From: Ctena decussata
Taxonomy: Eukaryota; Mollusca; Bivalvia; Lucinida; Lucinidae
Length of the DNA stretch: 64,000 bases
Assembly (NCBI GenBank): GCA_963989385.1
Contig: OZ022512.1
Coordinates: 26,619,899 to 26,683,898, forward strand
Direction of reading: 5' to 3'
Shown here: piece after piece, positions 8,673 to 21,460 of the stretch
Layout of the letters: every line of letters begins with the position of its first letter
Position numbering within the stretch: the first letter of the stretch is position 1
The notes under the pieces: generated by a model
What the model was told of the DNA's origin: nothing
Databases searched by the model: none
The model's input: the letters and a program-made list of their open reading frames with translations, nothing else
Made by a program: the position numbers and the translations under genes

Positions 8673-11364
8673 CTACCGATATCTCAGAGAAAATTTGCTG
8701 AAACCAGGAAATTTACTTCGAAATATCAGTAAGTTGGAGATATTGAGAGTTGACTGTTTGTCGAAATACAATACATGTTTAAGGTCATAAGGAACAGCAG
8801 GGTAAAGGTTAAGGGTCATATGGAACAAGACTGTGGCAAAGTTTGAGCATTCTGGCATAGTTAGGTTGGTAGGGGGATGTTCAATTTTGGATATTTAAAA
8901 CTACCGATATCTCAAAGAAAATTTGCTGTGACCAGAAAATTGACTTTGAGATATCAGTAGTTTGGAGATATCGAGAGTTGACTGTCTGTTGAAATAATTA
9001 CATGTGTAAGGTCAGATGGAACAGCAAACAGGGTAGACTCTATTGCAAAGTTTGAGTAAATCTGGCATAGTAGCTTGGGAGGGGTGGATGATGGGCCAAG
9101 CTGCTATGCCAGACGTGCTCAAAAATGCAATAGCAAACAGTTTCAATTCAGATGCAAGTAATGTAGACACAGAGAAAGGGGCCCCATACATTTATCTTTC
9201 AACTGCAACATGTATCCTGCTTCCGTATCTTTGTGAGTTCAATTTTTGCTGCCGCTTTTATTTTATATTTTCAGGCATCTCAAACTACCGATATCTCAAA
9301 GAAAATTTGCTGGGACCAGGAAATTTACTTTGAGATATCAGTAGGTTGAAGGAACAGTATTCCCCCAAATAGTGTGAGTATTTTTTTCATTCCTTTGGGC
9401 ATCGCTGGCAGACTTAGTTTGGTGGGAGAGAATGTTCAACTCCGGATATCTCAAACTACCGATATCTCAAAGAAAATTTGCTGAAACCAGGAAATTTACT
9501 TCGAGATATTAGTAAGTTGGAGATATTGAGAGTTGACTGTTTGTTGAAATACAATACATGTTTCAGGTCATAAGGAACAGCAGGGTAAAGGTTAAGGGTC
9601 ATATGGAACAGTAAACAGGGTAGACTGTTGCAAAGTTTGAGCATTCTGGCATAGTTAGGTTGGTGGAGGGATGTTCAACTTTGGATATTTCAAACTACCG
9701 ATATCTCAAAGAAAATTTGCTGGTACCGGAAAATTGACTTTGAGATATCAGTAGTTTGGAGATATCGAGAGTTGACTGTCTGTTGAAATAAATACATGTG
9801 TAAGGTCAGATGGAACAGCAAACAGGGTAGACTCTATTGCAAAGTTTGAGTAATTTTGGCATAGTAGCTTGGGAGGGGTGGATGATGGGCCAAGCTGCTA
9901 TGCCAGACGTGCTCAAAAATGCAATAGCAAACAGTGTCAATTCAGATGCAAATAATGTAGACTCTGGGAAAGGGGCCCCATACATTTATCTTTCAGCTGC
10001 ATCATGTAACCTGCTTTAGTATCTTTGTGAGTTCAATTTTTTCTGCTGCTTTTATTTTATATTTTCAGGCATCTCAAACTACCGATATCTCAAAGAAAAT
10101 TTGCTGGGACCAGGAAATTTACTTTGAGATATCAGTAGGTTGAAGGTACAGTATTCCCCCAAATAGTGTGAGTAATTTTTTCATTCCTTTGGGCATCGCT
10201 GGCAGACTTAGTTTGGTGGGAGAGAATGTTCTACTCCGAATATCTCAAACTACCGATATCTCAAAGAAAATTTGCTGAAACCAGGAAATTTACTTCGAGA
10301 TATCAGTAAGTTGGAGATATTGAGAGTTGACTGTTTGTTGAAATACAATACAAGAACAGTAAACAGGGTAGACTGTTGCAAAGTTTGAGCATTCTGGCAT
10401 AGTTAGGTTGGTGGAGGGATGTTCAACTTTGGATATTTCAAACTACCGATATCTCAAAGAAAATTTGCTGGGACCGGAAAATTGACTTTGAGATATCAGT
10501 AGTTTGGAGATATCGAGAGTTGACTGTCTGTTGAAATAAATACATGTGTAAGGTCAGATGGAACAGCAAACAGGGTAGACTCTATTGCAAAGTTTGAGTA
10601 ATTTTGGCATAGAAGCTTTGGAGGGGTGGATGATGGGCCAAGCTGCTCAAAAATGCAATAGCAAACAGTGTCAATTCAGATGCAAATAATGTAGACTCAG
10701 AGGAAGGGGCCCCATACATTTATCTTTCAACTGCAACATGTAACCTGCTTTAGCATCTTTGTGAGTTCAATTTTTTCTGCCGCTTTTATTTTATATTTTC
10801 AGGCATCTCAAACTACCGATATCTCAAAGAAAATTTGCTGGGACCAGGAAATTTACTTTGAGATATCAGTAGGTTGAAGGTACAGTATTCCCCCAAATAG
10901 TGTGAGTATTTTTTTCATTCCTTTGGGCATCGCTGGCAGACTTAGTTTGGTGGGAGGGGATGTTCAACTCCGGATACCTCAAACTACCGATATCTCAGAG
11001 AAAATTTGCTGGAACCAGGAAATTTACTTCGAGATATCAGTAAGTTGGAGATATTGAGAGTTGACTGTTTGTCGAGATACTATACGCGTTAAAGGTCATA
11101 AGGAACAGCAGGGTAAAGGTTAAGGGTCATATGGAACAGTAAACAGGGTAGACTGTGGCAAAGTTGGAGCATTCTGGCATAGTTAGGTTGGTAGGGGGAT
11201 GTTCACTTTTGGATATTTCAAACTACCGATATCTCAAAGAAAATTTGCTGGGACCAGAAAATTGACTTTGAGATATCAGTAGTTTGGAGATATCGAGAGT
11301 TGACTGTCTGTTGAAATAAATACATGTGTAAGGTCAGATGGAACAGCAAACAGGGTAGACTCTA
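8260..11364. repeat. Long-range duplicated block, copy 1
   Basis: Marked by four length changes in fixed order: an 11-bp deletion in the C region near 8827 (gaacaagactg), the cttccg read-through at 9043-9333, a 46-bp deletion near 10350 (caatacaagaacag) and a 14-bp deletion near 10646 (gctgctcaaaaatg). Anchor spacings are 783, 794, 748 and 780. The same order recurs at 43287-46390 and, shortened, at 20888-23782. Confidence 0.85.
9043..9333 (+). other. 96-codon read-through variant of the recurring ORF
   Basis: Here the usual 'ctgctttagta' stop is changed to 'ctgcttccgta', so the frame continues through the intron-like stretch and into palindrome A, ending at tga in 'ctttgagatatc'. Equivalent copies are at 21461-21751 and 44070-44360 (same long-range duplicated block), at 37107-37397 and 40905-41195 (ctgcttcagta), and a shorter one at 15333-15572. 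The added residues come from pyrimidine-rich and palindromic DNA (Phe, Tyr, Cys rich), which argues against a functional extension. Confidence 0.3.
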
Positions 11365-12129
11365 TTGCAAAGTTTGAGTAATTTTGGCATAGTAGCTTGG
11401 GAGGGGTGGATGATGGGCCAAGCTGCTATGCCAGACGTGCTCAAAAATGCAATAGCAAACAGTGTCAATTCAGATGCAAATAATGTTGACACAGAGAAAG
11501 GGGCCCCATACATTTATCTTCCAACTGCAACATGTAACCTGCTTTAGTAACTTTGTGAGTTCAATTTTTGCTGCCGCTTTTATTTTATATTTTCAGGCAT
11601 CTCAAACTACCGATATCTCAAAGAAAATTTGCTGGGACCAGGGAATTTACTTTTAGATATCAGTAGGTTGAAGGTACAGTATTCCCCCAAATAGTGTGAG
11701 TAATTTTTTCATTCCTTTGGGCATCACTGGCAGACTTAGTTTGGTGGGAGAGAATGTTCAACTCCGAATATCTCAAACTACGGATATCTCAAAGAAAATT
11801 TGCTGAAACCAGGAAATTTACTTCGAGATATCAGTAAGTTGGAGATATTGAGAGTTGACTGTTTGTCGAAATACAATACATGTATGAGGTCATAAGGAAC
11901 AGCAGGGTAAAGGTTAAGGGTCATAAGGAACTGTAAACAGGGTAGACTGGCAAAGTTTGAGCATTCTGGCATAGTTAGGTTGGTGGGGGGATATTCAACT
12001 TTGGATATTTCAAACTACCGATATCTCAAAGAAAATTTGCTGGGACCAGAAAATTGACTTTGAGATATCAGTAGTTTGGAGATATCGAGAGTTGACTGTC
12101 TGTTGAAATAAATACATGTGTAAGGTCAG

Positions 12130-12339
12130 ATGGAACAGCAAACAGGGTGGACTCTATTGCAATGTTTGAGTAATTTTGGCATAGTAGCTTGGGAGGGGTG
12201 GATGATGGGCCAAGCTGCTATGCCAGACGTGCTCAAAAATGCAATAGCAAACAGTGTCAATTCAGATGCAAATAATGTTGACACAGAGAAAGGGGCCCCA
12301 TACATTTATCTTCCAACTGCAACATGTAACCTGCTTTAG
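12130..12339 (+). other. 69-codon ATG-start variant of the recurring ORF
   Basis: In a subset of monomers the upstream 'cagggtagac' reads 'cagggtggac', replacing an in-frame TAG by TGG. The frame then opens at 'atggaacagcaaacaggg', giving 69 codons from a genuine ATG with the N-terminus MEQQTGWTLLQ. The same variant occurs at 13718, 14512, 20067, 24550, 26138, 29314, 31695, 34076, 37874, 41672, 42466, 46364 and 58823. It is usually linked with the 'caatgtttgagtaatttt' variant, so it marks one monomer lineage. No recognisable family and no visible promoter; coding status doubtful. Confidence 0.3.
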
Positions 12340-15300
12340 TAACTTTGTGAGTTCAATTTTTGCTGCCGCTTTTATTTCATATTTTCAGGCATCGCGAACT
12401 ACCGATATCTCAAAGAAAATTTGCTGGGACCAGGAAATTAACTTTGAGATATCAGTAGGTTGAAGGTACAGTATTCCCTCAAATAGTGTGAGTATTTTTT
12501 TCATTCCTTTGGGCATCGCTGGCAGACTTAGTTTGGTGGGAGGGATTGGTCAAATCCGGATACCTCAAACTACCAATATCTCAAAGAAAATTTGCTGGAA
12601 CCAGGAAATTTACTTCGAGATATCAGTAAGTTGGAGATATTGAGAGTTGACTGTTTGTTGAAATACAATACATGTTTAAGGTCATAAGGAACAGCAGGGT
12701 AAAGGTTAAGGGTCATATGGAGCAGTAAACAGGGTAGACTGTGGCAAAGTTTGAGCATTCTGGCATAGTAAGGTTGGTGGGGGGATGTTCAACTTTGGAT
12801 ATTTCAAACTACCGATATCTCAAAGAAAATTTGCTGGGACCGGAAAATTGACTTTGAGATATCAGTAGTTTGGAGATATCGAGATTTGACTGTCTGTTGA
12901 AATAAATACATGTGTAAGGTCAGATGGAACAGCAAACAGGGTAGACTCTATTGCAAAGTTTGAGTTATTTTGGAATAGAAGCTTTGGAGGGGTGGATGAT
13001 GGGCCAAGCTGCTATGCCAGACGTGCTCAAAAATGCAATAGCAAACAGTTTCAATTCAGATGCAAATAATGTAGACACAGAGAAAGGGGCCCCATACATT
13101 TATCTTTCAACTGCAACATGTAACCTGCTTTAGTATCTTTATGAGTTCAATTTTTTCTGCCGCTTTTATTTTATATTTTCAGGCATCTCAAACTACCGAT
13201 ATCTCAAAGAAAATTTTCTGGGACCAGGGAATTTACTTTGAGATATCAGTAGGTTGAAGGTACAGTATTCCCCCAAATAGTGTGAGTAATTTTTTCATTC
13301 CTTTGGGCATCGCTGGCAGACTTAGTTTGGTGGGAGAGAATGTTCAACTCCGAATATCTCAAACTACGGATATCTCAAAGAAAATTTGCTGAAACCAGGA
13401 AATTTACTTCGAGATATCAGTAAGTTGGAGATATTGAGAGTTGACTGTTTGTCGAAATACAATACATGTATGAGGTCATAAGGAACAGCAGGGTAAAGAT
13501 TAAGGGTCATAAGGAACCGTAAACAGGGTAGACTATGGCAAAGTTTGAGCATTCTGGCATAGTTAGGTTGGTGGGGGGATATTCAACTTTGGATATTTCA
13601 AACTACCGATATCTCAAAGAAAATTTGCTGGGACCAGAAAATTGACTTTGAGATATCAGTAGTTTGGAGATATCGAGAGTTGACTGTCTGTTGAAATAAA
13701 TACATGTGTAAGGTCAGATGGAACAGCAAACAGGGTGGACTCTATTGCAAAGTTTGAGTAATTTTGGCATAGTAGCTTGGGAGGGGTGGATGATGGGCCA
13801 AGCTGCTATGCCAGACGTGCTCAAAAATGCAATAGCAAACAGTGTCAATTCAGATGCAAATAATGTAGACTCAGAGAAAGGGGCCCCATACATTTATCTT
13901 TCAACTGCAACATGTAACCTGCTTTAGTAACTTTGTGAGTTCAATTTTTGCTGCCGCTTTTATTTTATATTTTCAGGCATCGCGAACTACCGATATCTCA
14001 AAGAAAATTTGCTGGGACCAGGAAATTAACTTTGAGATATCAGTAGGTTGAAGGTACAGTATTCCCTCAAATAGTGTGAGTATTTTTTTCATTCCTTTGG
14101 GCATCGCTGGCAGACTTAGTTTGGTGGGAGGGATTGTTCAACTCCGGATACCTCAAACTACCAATATCTCAAAGAAAGATTGCTGGAACCAGGAAATTTA
14201 CTTCGAGATATCAGTAAGTTGGAGATATTGAGAGTTGACTGTTTGTCGAAATACAATACATGTATGAGGTCATAAGGAACAGCAGGGTAAAGGTTAAGGG
14301 TCATAAGGAACAGTAAACAGGGTAGACTGTGGCAAAGTTTGAGCATTCTGGCATAGTTAGGTTGATGGGGAGATGTTCAACTTTAGATATTTCAAACTAC
14401 CGATATCTCAAAGAAAATTTGCTGGGACCAGAAAATTGACTTTGAGATATCAGTAGTTTGGAGATATCGAGAGTTGACTGTCTGTTGAAATAAATACATG
14501 TGTAAGGTCAGATGGAACAGCAAACAGGGTGGACTCTATTGCAATGTTTGAGTAATTTTGGCATAGTAGCTTGGGAGGGGTGGATGATTGGCCAAGCTGC
14601 TATGCCAGACGTGCTCAAAAATGCAATAGCAAACAGTGTCAATTCAGATGCAAATAATGTAGACTCAGAGAAAGGGGCCCCATACATTTATCTTTCAACT
14701 GCAACATGTAACCTGCTTTAGTAACTTTGTGAGTTCAATTTTTGCTGCCGCTTTTATTTTATATTTTCAGGCATCTCAAACTACCGATATCTCAAAGAAA
14801 ATTTGCTGGGACCAGGAAATTTACTTTGAGATATCAGTAGGTTGAAGGTACAGTATTCCCTCAAATAATGAGAGTATTTTTTTCATTCCTTTGGGCATCG
14901 CTGGCAGACTTAGTTTTGTGGGAGGGGATGTTCAACTCCGGATACCTCAAACTACCGATATCTCAGAGAAAATTTGCTGGAACCAGGAAATTTACTTCGA
15001 GATATCAGTAAGTTGGAGATATTGAGAGTTGACTGTTTGTCGAGATACAATACATGTTTAAGGTCATAAGGAACAGCAGGGTAAAGGTTAAGGGTCATAT
15101 GGAACAGTAAACAGGGTAGACTGTGGCAAAGTTTGAGCATTCTGGCATAGTTAGGTTGGTAGGGGGATGTTCAACTTTGGATATTTCAAACTACCGATAT
15201 CTCAAAGAAAATTTGCTGGGACCAGAAAATTGACTTTGAGATATCAGTAGTTTGGAGATATCGAGAGTTGACTGTCTGTTGAAATAAATACATGTGTAAG

Positions 15301-16125
15301 GTCAGATGGAACAGCAAACAGGGTAGACTCTATTGCAAAGTTTGAGTAAATCTGGCATAGTAGCTTGGGAGGGGTGGATGATGGGCCAAGCTGCTATGCC
15401 AGACGTACTCAAAAATGCAATAGCAAACAGTTTCAATTCAGATGCAAATAATGAAGACACAGAGAAAGGGGCCCCATACATTTATCTTTCAACTGCAACA
15501 TGTAACCTGCTTCCGTATCTTTGTGAGTTCAATATTTTCTACCGCTTTTATTTTATATTTTCAGGCATCTGAAACTACCGATATCTCAAAGAAAATGTGC
15601 TGGGACCAGGAAATTTACTTTGAGATATCAGTAGGTTGAAGGTACAGTATTCCCCCAAATAGTGTGAGTATTTTTTCATTCCTTTGGGCATCGCTGGCAG
15701 ACTAAGTTTGGTTGGAGAGAATGTTCAACTCCGGATATCTCAAACTACCGATATCTCAAAGAAAATTTGCTGGAACCAGGAAATTTACTTCGAAATATCA
15801 ATAAGTTGGAGGTATAGAGAGTTGACTGTTTGTCGAGATACAATACATGTTTAAGGTCATAAGGAACAGCAGGGTAAAGGTTAAGTGTCATATGGAACAG
15901 TAAACAGGGTAGACTGTGGCAAAGTTTGAGCATTCTGGCATAGTTAGGTTGGTAGGGGGATGCTCAATTTTGGATATTTCAAACTACCGATATCTCAAAG
16001 AAAATTTGCTGGGACCAGAAAATTGACTTTGAGATATCAGTAGTTTGAAGATATCGAGAGTTGACTGTCTGTTGAAATAAATACATGTGTAAGGTCAGAT
16101 GGAACAGCAAACAGGGTAGACTCTA

Positions 16126-17713
16126 TTGCAAAGTTTGAGTAAATCTGGCATAGTAGCTTGGGAGGGGTGGATGATGGGCCAAGCTGCTATGCCAGACGTG
16201 CTCAAAAATGCAATAGCAAACAGTGTCAATTCAGATGCAAATAATGTAGACTCAGAGAAAGGGGCCCCATACATTTATCTTTCAGCTGCAACATGTAACC
16301 TGCTTTAGTAACTTTGTGAGTTCAATTTTTGCTGCCGCTTTTATTTTATATTTTCAGGCATCTCAAACTACCGATATCTCAAAGAAAATTTGCTGGGACC
16401 AGGGAATTTACTTTGAGATATCAGTAGATTGAAGGTACAGTATTCCCCCAAATAGTGTGAGTATTTTTTTCATTCCTTTGGGCATCGCTGGCAGACTAAG
16501 TTTGGTTGGAGAGAATTTTCAACTCCGGATATCTCAAACTACCGATATCTCAAAGAAAATTTGCTGGAACCAGGAAATTTACTTCGAGATATCAGTAAGT
16601 TGGAGATATAGAGAGTTGACTGTTTGTCGAGATACAATACATGTTTAAGGTCATAAGGAACAGCAGGGTAAAGGTTAAGTGTCATATGGAACAGTAAACA
16701 GGGTAGACTGTGGCAAAGTTTGAGCATTCAGGCATAGTTAGGTTGGTAGGGGGATGTTGAATTTTGGATATTTCAAACTACCGATATCTCAAAGAAAATT
16801 TGCTGGGACCAGAAAATTGACTTTGAGATATCAGTAGTTTGGAGACATCGAGAGTTGACTGTCTGTTGAAATAAATACATGTGTAAGGTCAGATGGAACA
16901 GCAAACAGGGTAGACTCTATTGCAAAGTTTGAGTAAATCTGGCATAGTAGCTTGGGAGGGGTGGATGATGGGCCAAGCTGCTATGCCAGACGTGCTCAAA
17001 AATGCAATAGCAAACAGTGTCAATTCAGATGCAAATAATGTAGACACAGAGAAAGGGTCCCCATACATTTATCTTTCAACTGCAACATGTAACCTGCTTT
17101 AGTATCTTTTTGAGTTCAATTTTTTCTGCCGCTTTTATTTTATATTTTCAGGCATCTCAAACTACCGATATCTCAAAGAAAATTTGCTGGGACCAGGAAA
17201 TTTACTTTGAGATATCAGTAGGTTGAAGGTACAGTATTCCCCCAAATAGTGTGAGTATTTTTTTCGTTCCTTTGGGCATCGCTGGCAGACTTAGTTTGGT
17301 GGGAGGGAATGTTCAACTCCGGATATCTCAAACTACCGATATCTCAATGAAAATTTGCTGAAACCAGGAAATTTACTTCGACATATCAGTAAGTTGGAGA
17401 TATTGAGAGTTGACTGTTTGTTGAAATACAATACATGTTTAAGGTCATAAGGAACAGCAGGGTAAAGGTTAAGGGTCATATGGAACAGTAAACAGGGTAG
17501 ACTCTGGCAAAGTTTGAGCATTCTGGCATAGTTAGGTTGGTAGGGGGATGTTCAATTTTGGATATTTCAAGCTACCGATATCTCAAAGAAAATTTGCTGG
17601 GACCAGAAAATTGACTTTGAGATATCAGTAGTTTGGAGATATCGAGAGTTGACTGTCTGTTGAAATAAATACATGTGTAAGGTCAGATGGAACAGCAAAC
17701 AGGGTAGACTCTA
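16126..17713. repeat. Second higher-order dimer, copy 1 (1588 bp)
   Basis: Block of two monomers repeated at 17714. Shared marks include tttcagctgcaac, gttggagagaattttcaac, tctttttgagttc and tttttttcgttcc, and the caagctaccg variant of palindrome C near 17568 and 19155. Confidence 0.75.
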
Positions 17714-19299
17714 TTGCAAAGTTTGATTAATTCTGGCATAGTAGCTTGGGAGGGGTGGATGATGGGCCAAGCTGCTATGCCAGACGTGCTCAAAAATGCA
17801 ATAGCAAACAGTGTCAATTCAGATGCAAATAATGTAGACTCAGAGAAAGGGGCCCCATACATTTATCTTTCAGCTGCAACATGTAACCTGCTTTAGTAAC
17901 TTTGTGAGTTCAATTTTTGCTGCCGCTTTTATTTTATATTTTCAGGCATCTCAAACTACCGATATCTCAAAGAAAATTTGCTGGGACCAGGGAATTTACT
18001 TTGAGATATCAGTAGATTGAAGGTACAGTATTCCCCCAAATAGTGTGAGTATTTTTTTCATTCCTTTGGGCATCGCTGGCAGACTAAGTTTGGTTGGAGA
18101 GAATTTTCAACTCCGGATATCTCAAACTACCGATATCTCAAAGAAAATTTGCTGGAACCAGGAAATTTACTTCGAGATATCAGTAAGTTGGAGATATAGA
18201 GAGTTGACTGTTTGTCGAGATACAATACATGTTTAAGGTCATAAGGAACAGCAGGGTAAAGGTTAAGTGTCATATGGAACAGTAAACAGGGTAGACTGTG
18301 GCAAAGTTTGAGCATTCAGGCATAGTTAGGTTGGTAGGGGGATGTTGAATTTTGGATATTTCAAACTACCGATATCTCAAAGAAAATTTGCTGGGACCAG
18401 AAAATTGACTGAGATATCAGTAGTTTGGAGATATCGAGAGTTGACTGTCTGTTGAAATAAATACATGTGTAAGGTCAGATGGAACAGCAAACAGGGTAGA
18501 CTCTATTGCAAAGTTTGAGTAAATCTGGCATAGTAGCTTGGGAGGGGTGGATGATGGGCCAAGCTGCTATGCCAGACGTGCTCAAAAATGCAATAGCAAA
18601 CAGTGTCAATTCAGATGCAAATAATGTAGACACAGAGAAAGGGGCCCCATACATTTATCTTTCAACTACAACATGTAACCTGCTTTAGTATCTTTTTGAG
18701 TTCAATTTTTTCTGCCGCTTTTATTTTATATTTTCAGGCATCTCAAACTACCGATATCTCAAAGAAAATTTGCTGGGACCAGGAAATTTACTTTAAGATA
18801 TCAGTAGGTTGAAGGTACAGTATTCCCCCAAATAGTGTGAGTATTTTTTTCGTTCCTTTGGGCATCGCTGGCAGACTTAGTTTGGTGGGAGGGAATGTTC
18901 AACTCCGGATATCTCAAACTACCGATATCTCAATGAAAATTTGCTGAAACCAGGAAATTTACTTCGAGATATCAGTAAGTTGGAGATATTGAGAGTTGAC
19001 TGTTTGTTGAAATACAATACATGTTTAAGGTCATAAGGAACAGCAGGGTAAAGGTTAAGGGTCATATGGAACAGTAAACAGGGTAGACTCTGGCAAAGTT
19101 TGAGCATTCTGGCATAGTTAGGTTGGTAGGGGGATGTTCAATTTTGGATATTTCAAGCTACCGATATCTCAAAGAAAATTTGCTGGGACCAGAAAATTGA
19201 CTTTGAGATATCAGTAGTTTGGAGATATCGAGAGTTGACTGTCTGTTGAAATAAATACATGTGTAAGGTCAGATGGAACAGCAAACAGGGTAGACTCTA
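17714..19299. repeat. Second higher-order dimer, copy 2 (~1586 bp)
   Basis: Matches 16126-17713. It has a small private deletion in palindrome C near 18408 (attgactgagatatc, missing ttt relative to its partner), which accounts for the slightly shorter length. Confidence 0.75.
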
Positions 19300-20887
19300 T
19301 TGCAAAGTTTGAGTAAATCTGGCATAGTAGCTTGGGAGGGGTGGATGATCTGCCAAGCTGCTATGCCAGACGTGCTCAAAAATGCAATAGCAAACAGTTT
19401 CAATTCAGATGCAAATAATGTAGACAGACAGAAGGGGGCCCCATACATTTATCTTTCAACTGCAACATGTAACCTGCTTTAGTATCTTTGTGAGTTCAAT
19501 TTTTGCTGCCGCTTTTATTTTATATTTTCAGGCATCTCAAACTACCGATATCTCAAAGAAATTTGCTGGGACCACCGAATTTACTTTGAGATATCAGTAG
19601 GTTGAAGATACAGTATTCCCCCAAATAGTGTGAGTAATTTTTTTCATTCCTTTGGGCATCGCTGGCAGACTTAGTTTGGTGGGAGAGAATGTTTAACTCC
19701 GGATATCTCAAACTACCGATATCTCAGAGAAGATTTGCTGAAACCAGGAAATTTACTTCGAGATATCAGTAAGTTGGAGATATTGAGAGTTGACTGTTTG
19801 TCGAAATACAATACATCTTTGAGGTCATAATGAACAGCAGGGTAAAGGTTAAGGGTCATAAGGAACAGTAAACAGGGTAGACTGTTGCAAAGTTTGAGCA
19901 TTCTGGCATAGTTAGGTTGGTGGGGGGATGTTCAACTTTGGATATTTCAAACTACCGATATCTCAAAGAAAATTTGCTGGTACCAGAAAATTGACTTTGA
20001 GATATCAGTAGTTTGGAGATATCGAGAGTTGACTGTCTGTTGAAATAAATACATGTGTAAGGTCAGATGGAACAGCAAACAGGGTGGACTCTATTGCAAT
20101 GTTTGAGTAATTTTGGCATAGAAGCTTGGGAGGGGTGGATGATGGGCCAAGCTGCTATGCCAGACGTGCTCAAAAATGCAATAGCAAACAGTTTCAATTC
20201 AGATGCAAATAATGTAGACACAGAGAAAGGGGCCCCATACATTTATCTTTCAACTGCAACATGTAACCTGCTTTAGTATCTTTGTGAGTTCAATTTTTTC
20301 TGCCGCTTTTATTTTATATTTTCAGGCATCTCAAACTACCGATATCTCAAAGAAAATTTGCTGGGACCAGGAAATTTACTTTGAGATATCAGTAGGTTGA
20401 AGGTACAGTATTCCCCCAAATAGTGTGAGTATTTTTTTCATTCCTTTGTGCATCGCTGGCAGACTTAGTTTGGTGGGAGGGGATGTTCAACTCCGGATAT
20501 CTCAAACTACCGATATCTCAATGAAAATTTGCTGAAACCAGGAAATTTACTTCGAGATATCAGTAAGTTGGATATATTGAGAGTTGACTGTTTGTTGAAA
20601 TACAATACATGTTTAAGGTCATAAGGAACAGCAGGGTAAAGGTTAACGGTCATATGGAACAGTAAACAGGGTAGACTGTGGCAAAGTTTGAGCATTCTGG
20701 CATAGTTAGGGTGGTGTGGGGATGTTCAACTTTGGATATTTCAAACTACCGATATCTCAAAGAAAATTTGCTGGGACCAGAAAATTGACTTTGAGATATC
20801 AGTAGTTTGGAGATATCGAGAGTTGACTGTCTGTTGAAATAAATACATGTGTAAGGTCAGATGGAACAGCAAACAGGGTAGACTCTA

Positions 20888-21460
20888 TTGCAAAGTTTGA
20901 GTAATTTTGGCATAGTAGCTTGGGAGGGGTGGATGATGGGCCAAGCTGCTATGCCAGACGTGCTCAAAAATGCAAAAGCAAACAGTGTCAATTCAGATGC
21001 AAATAATGTAGACTCAGAGAAAGGGGCCCCATACATTTGTCTTTCAACTGCAACATGTAACCTGCTTTAGTATCTTTGTGAGTTCAATTTTTTCTGCCGC
21101 TTTTATTTTATATTTTCAGGCATCTCAAACTACCGATATCTCAAAGAAAATTTGCTGGGACCAGGAAATTTACTTTGAGATATCAGTAGGTTGAAGGTAC
21201 AGTATTCCCCCAAATAGTGTGAGTATTTTTTTCATTCCTTTGGGCATCGCTGGCAGACTTAGTTTGGTGGGAGGGGATGTTCAACTCCGGATACCTCAAA
21301 CTACCGATATCTCGGAGAAAATTTGCTGAAACCAGGAAATTTACTTCGAATTATCAGTAAGTTGGAGATTTTGAGAGTTGACTGTTTGTCGAAATACAAT
21401 ACATGTTTAAGGTCATAAGGAACAGCAGGGTAAAGGTTAAGGGTCATATGGAACAAGACT
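20888..21460. repeat. Short monomer (573 bp), C-to-A block fusion
   Basis: The C block start (gtggcaaagtttgagcatt) runs directly into the A block (ttggcatagtagcttggg). The spacing equals 794 minus 11 (the block's own small deletion) minus 210, the C-to-A distance between the shared ctggcatag blocks. Here the junction lies in the shared block rather than in a palindrome. Confidence 0.85.
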
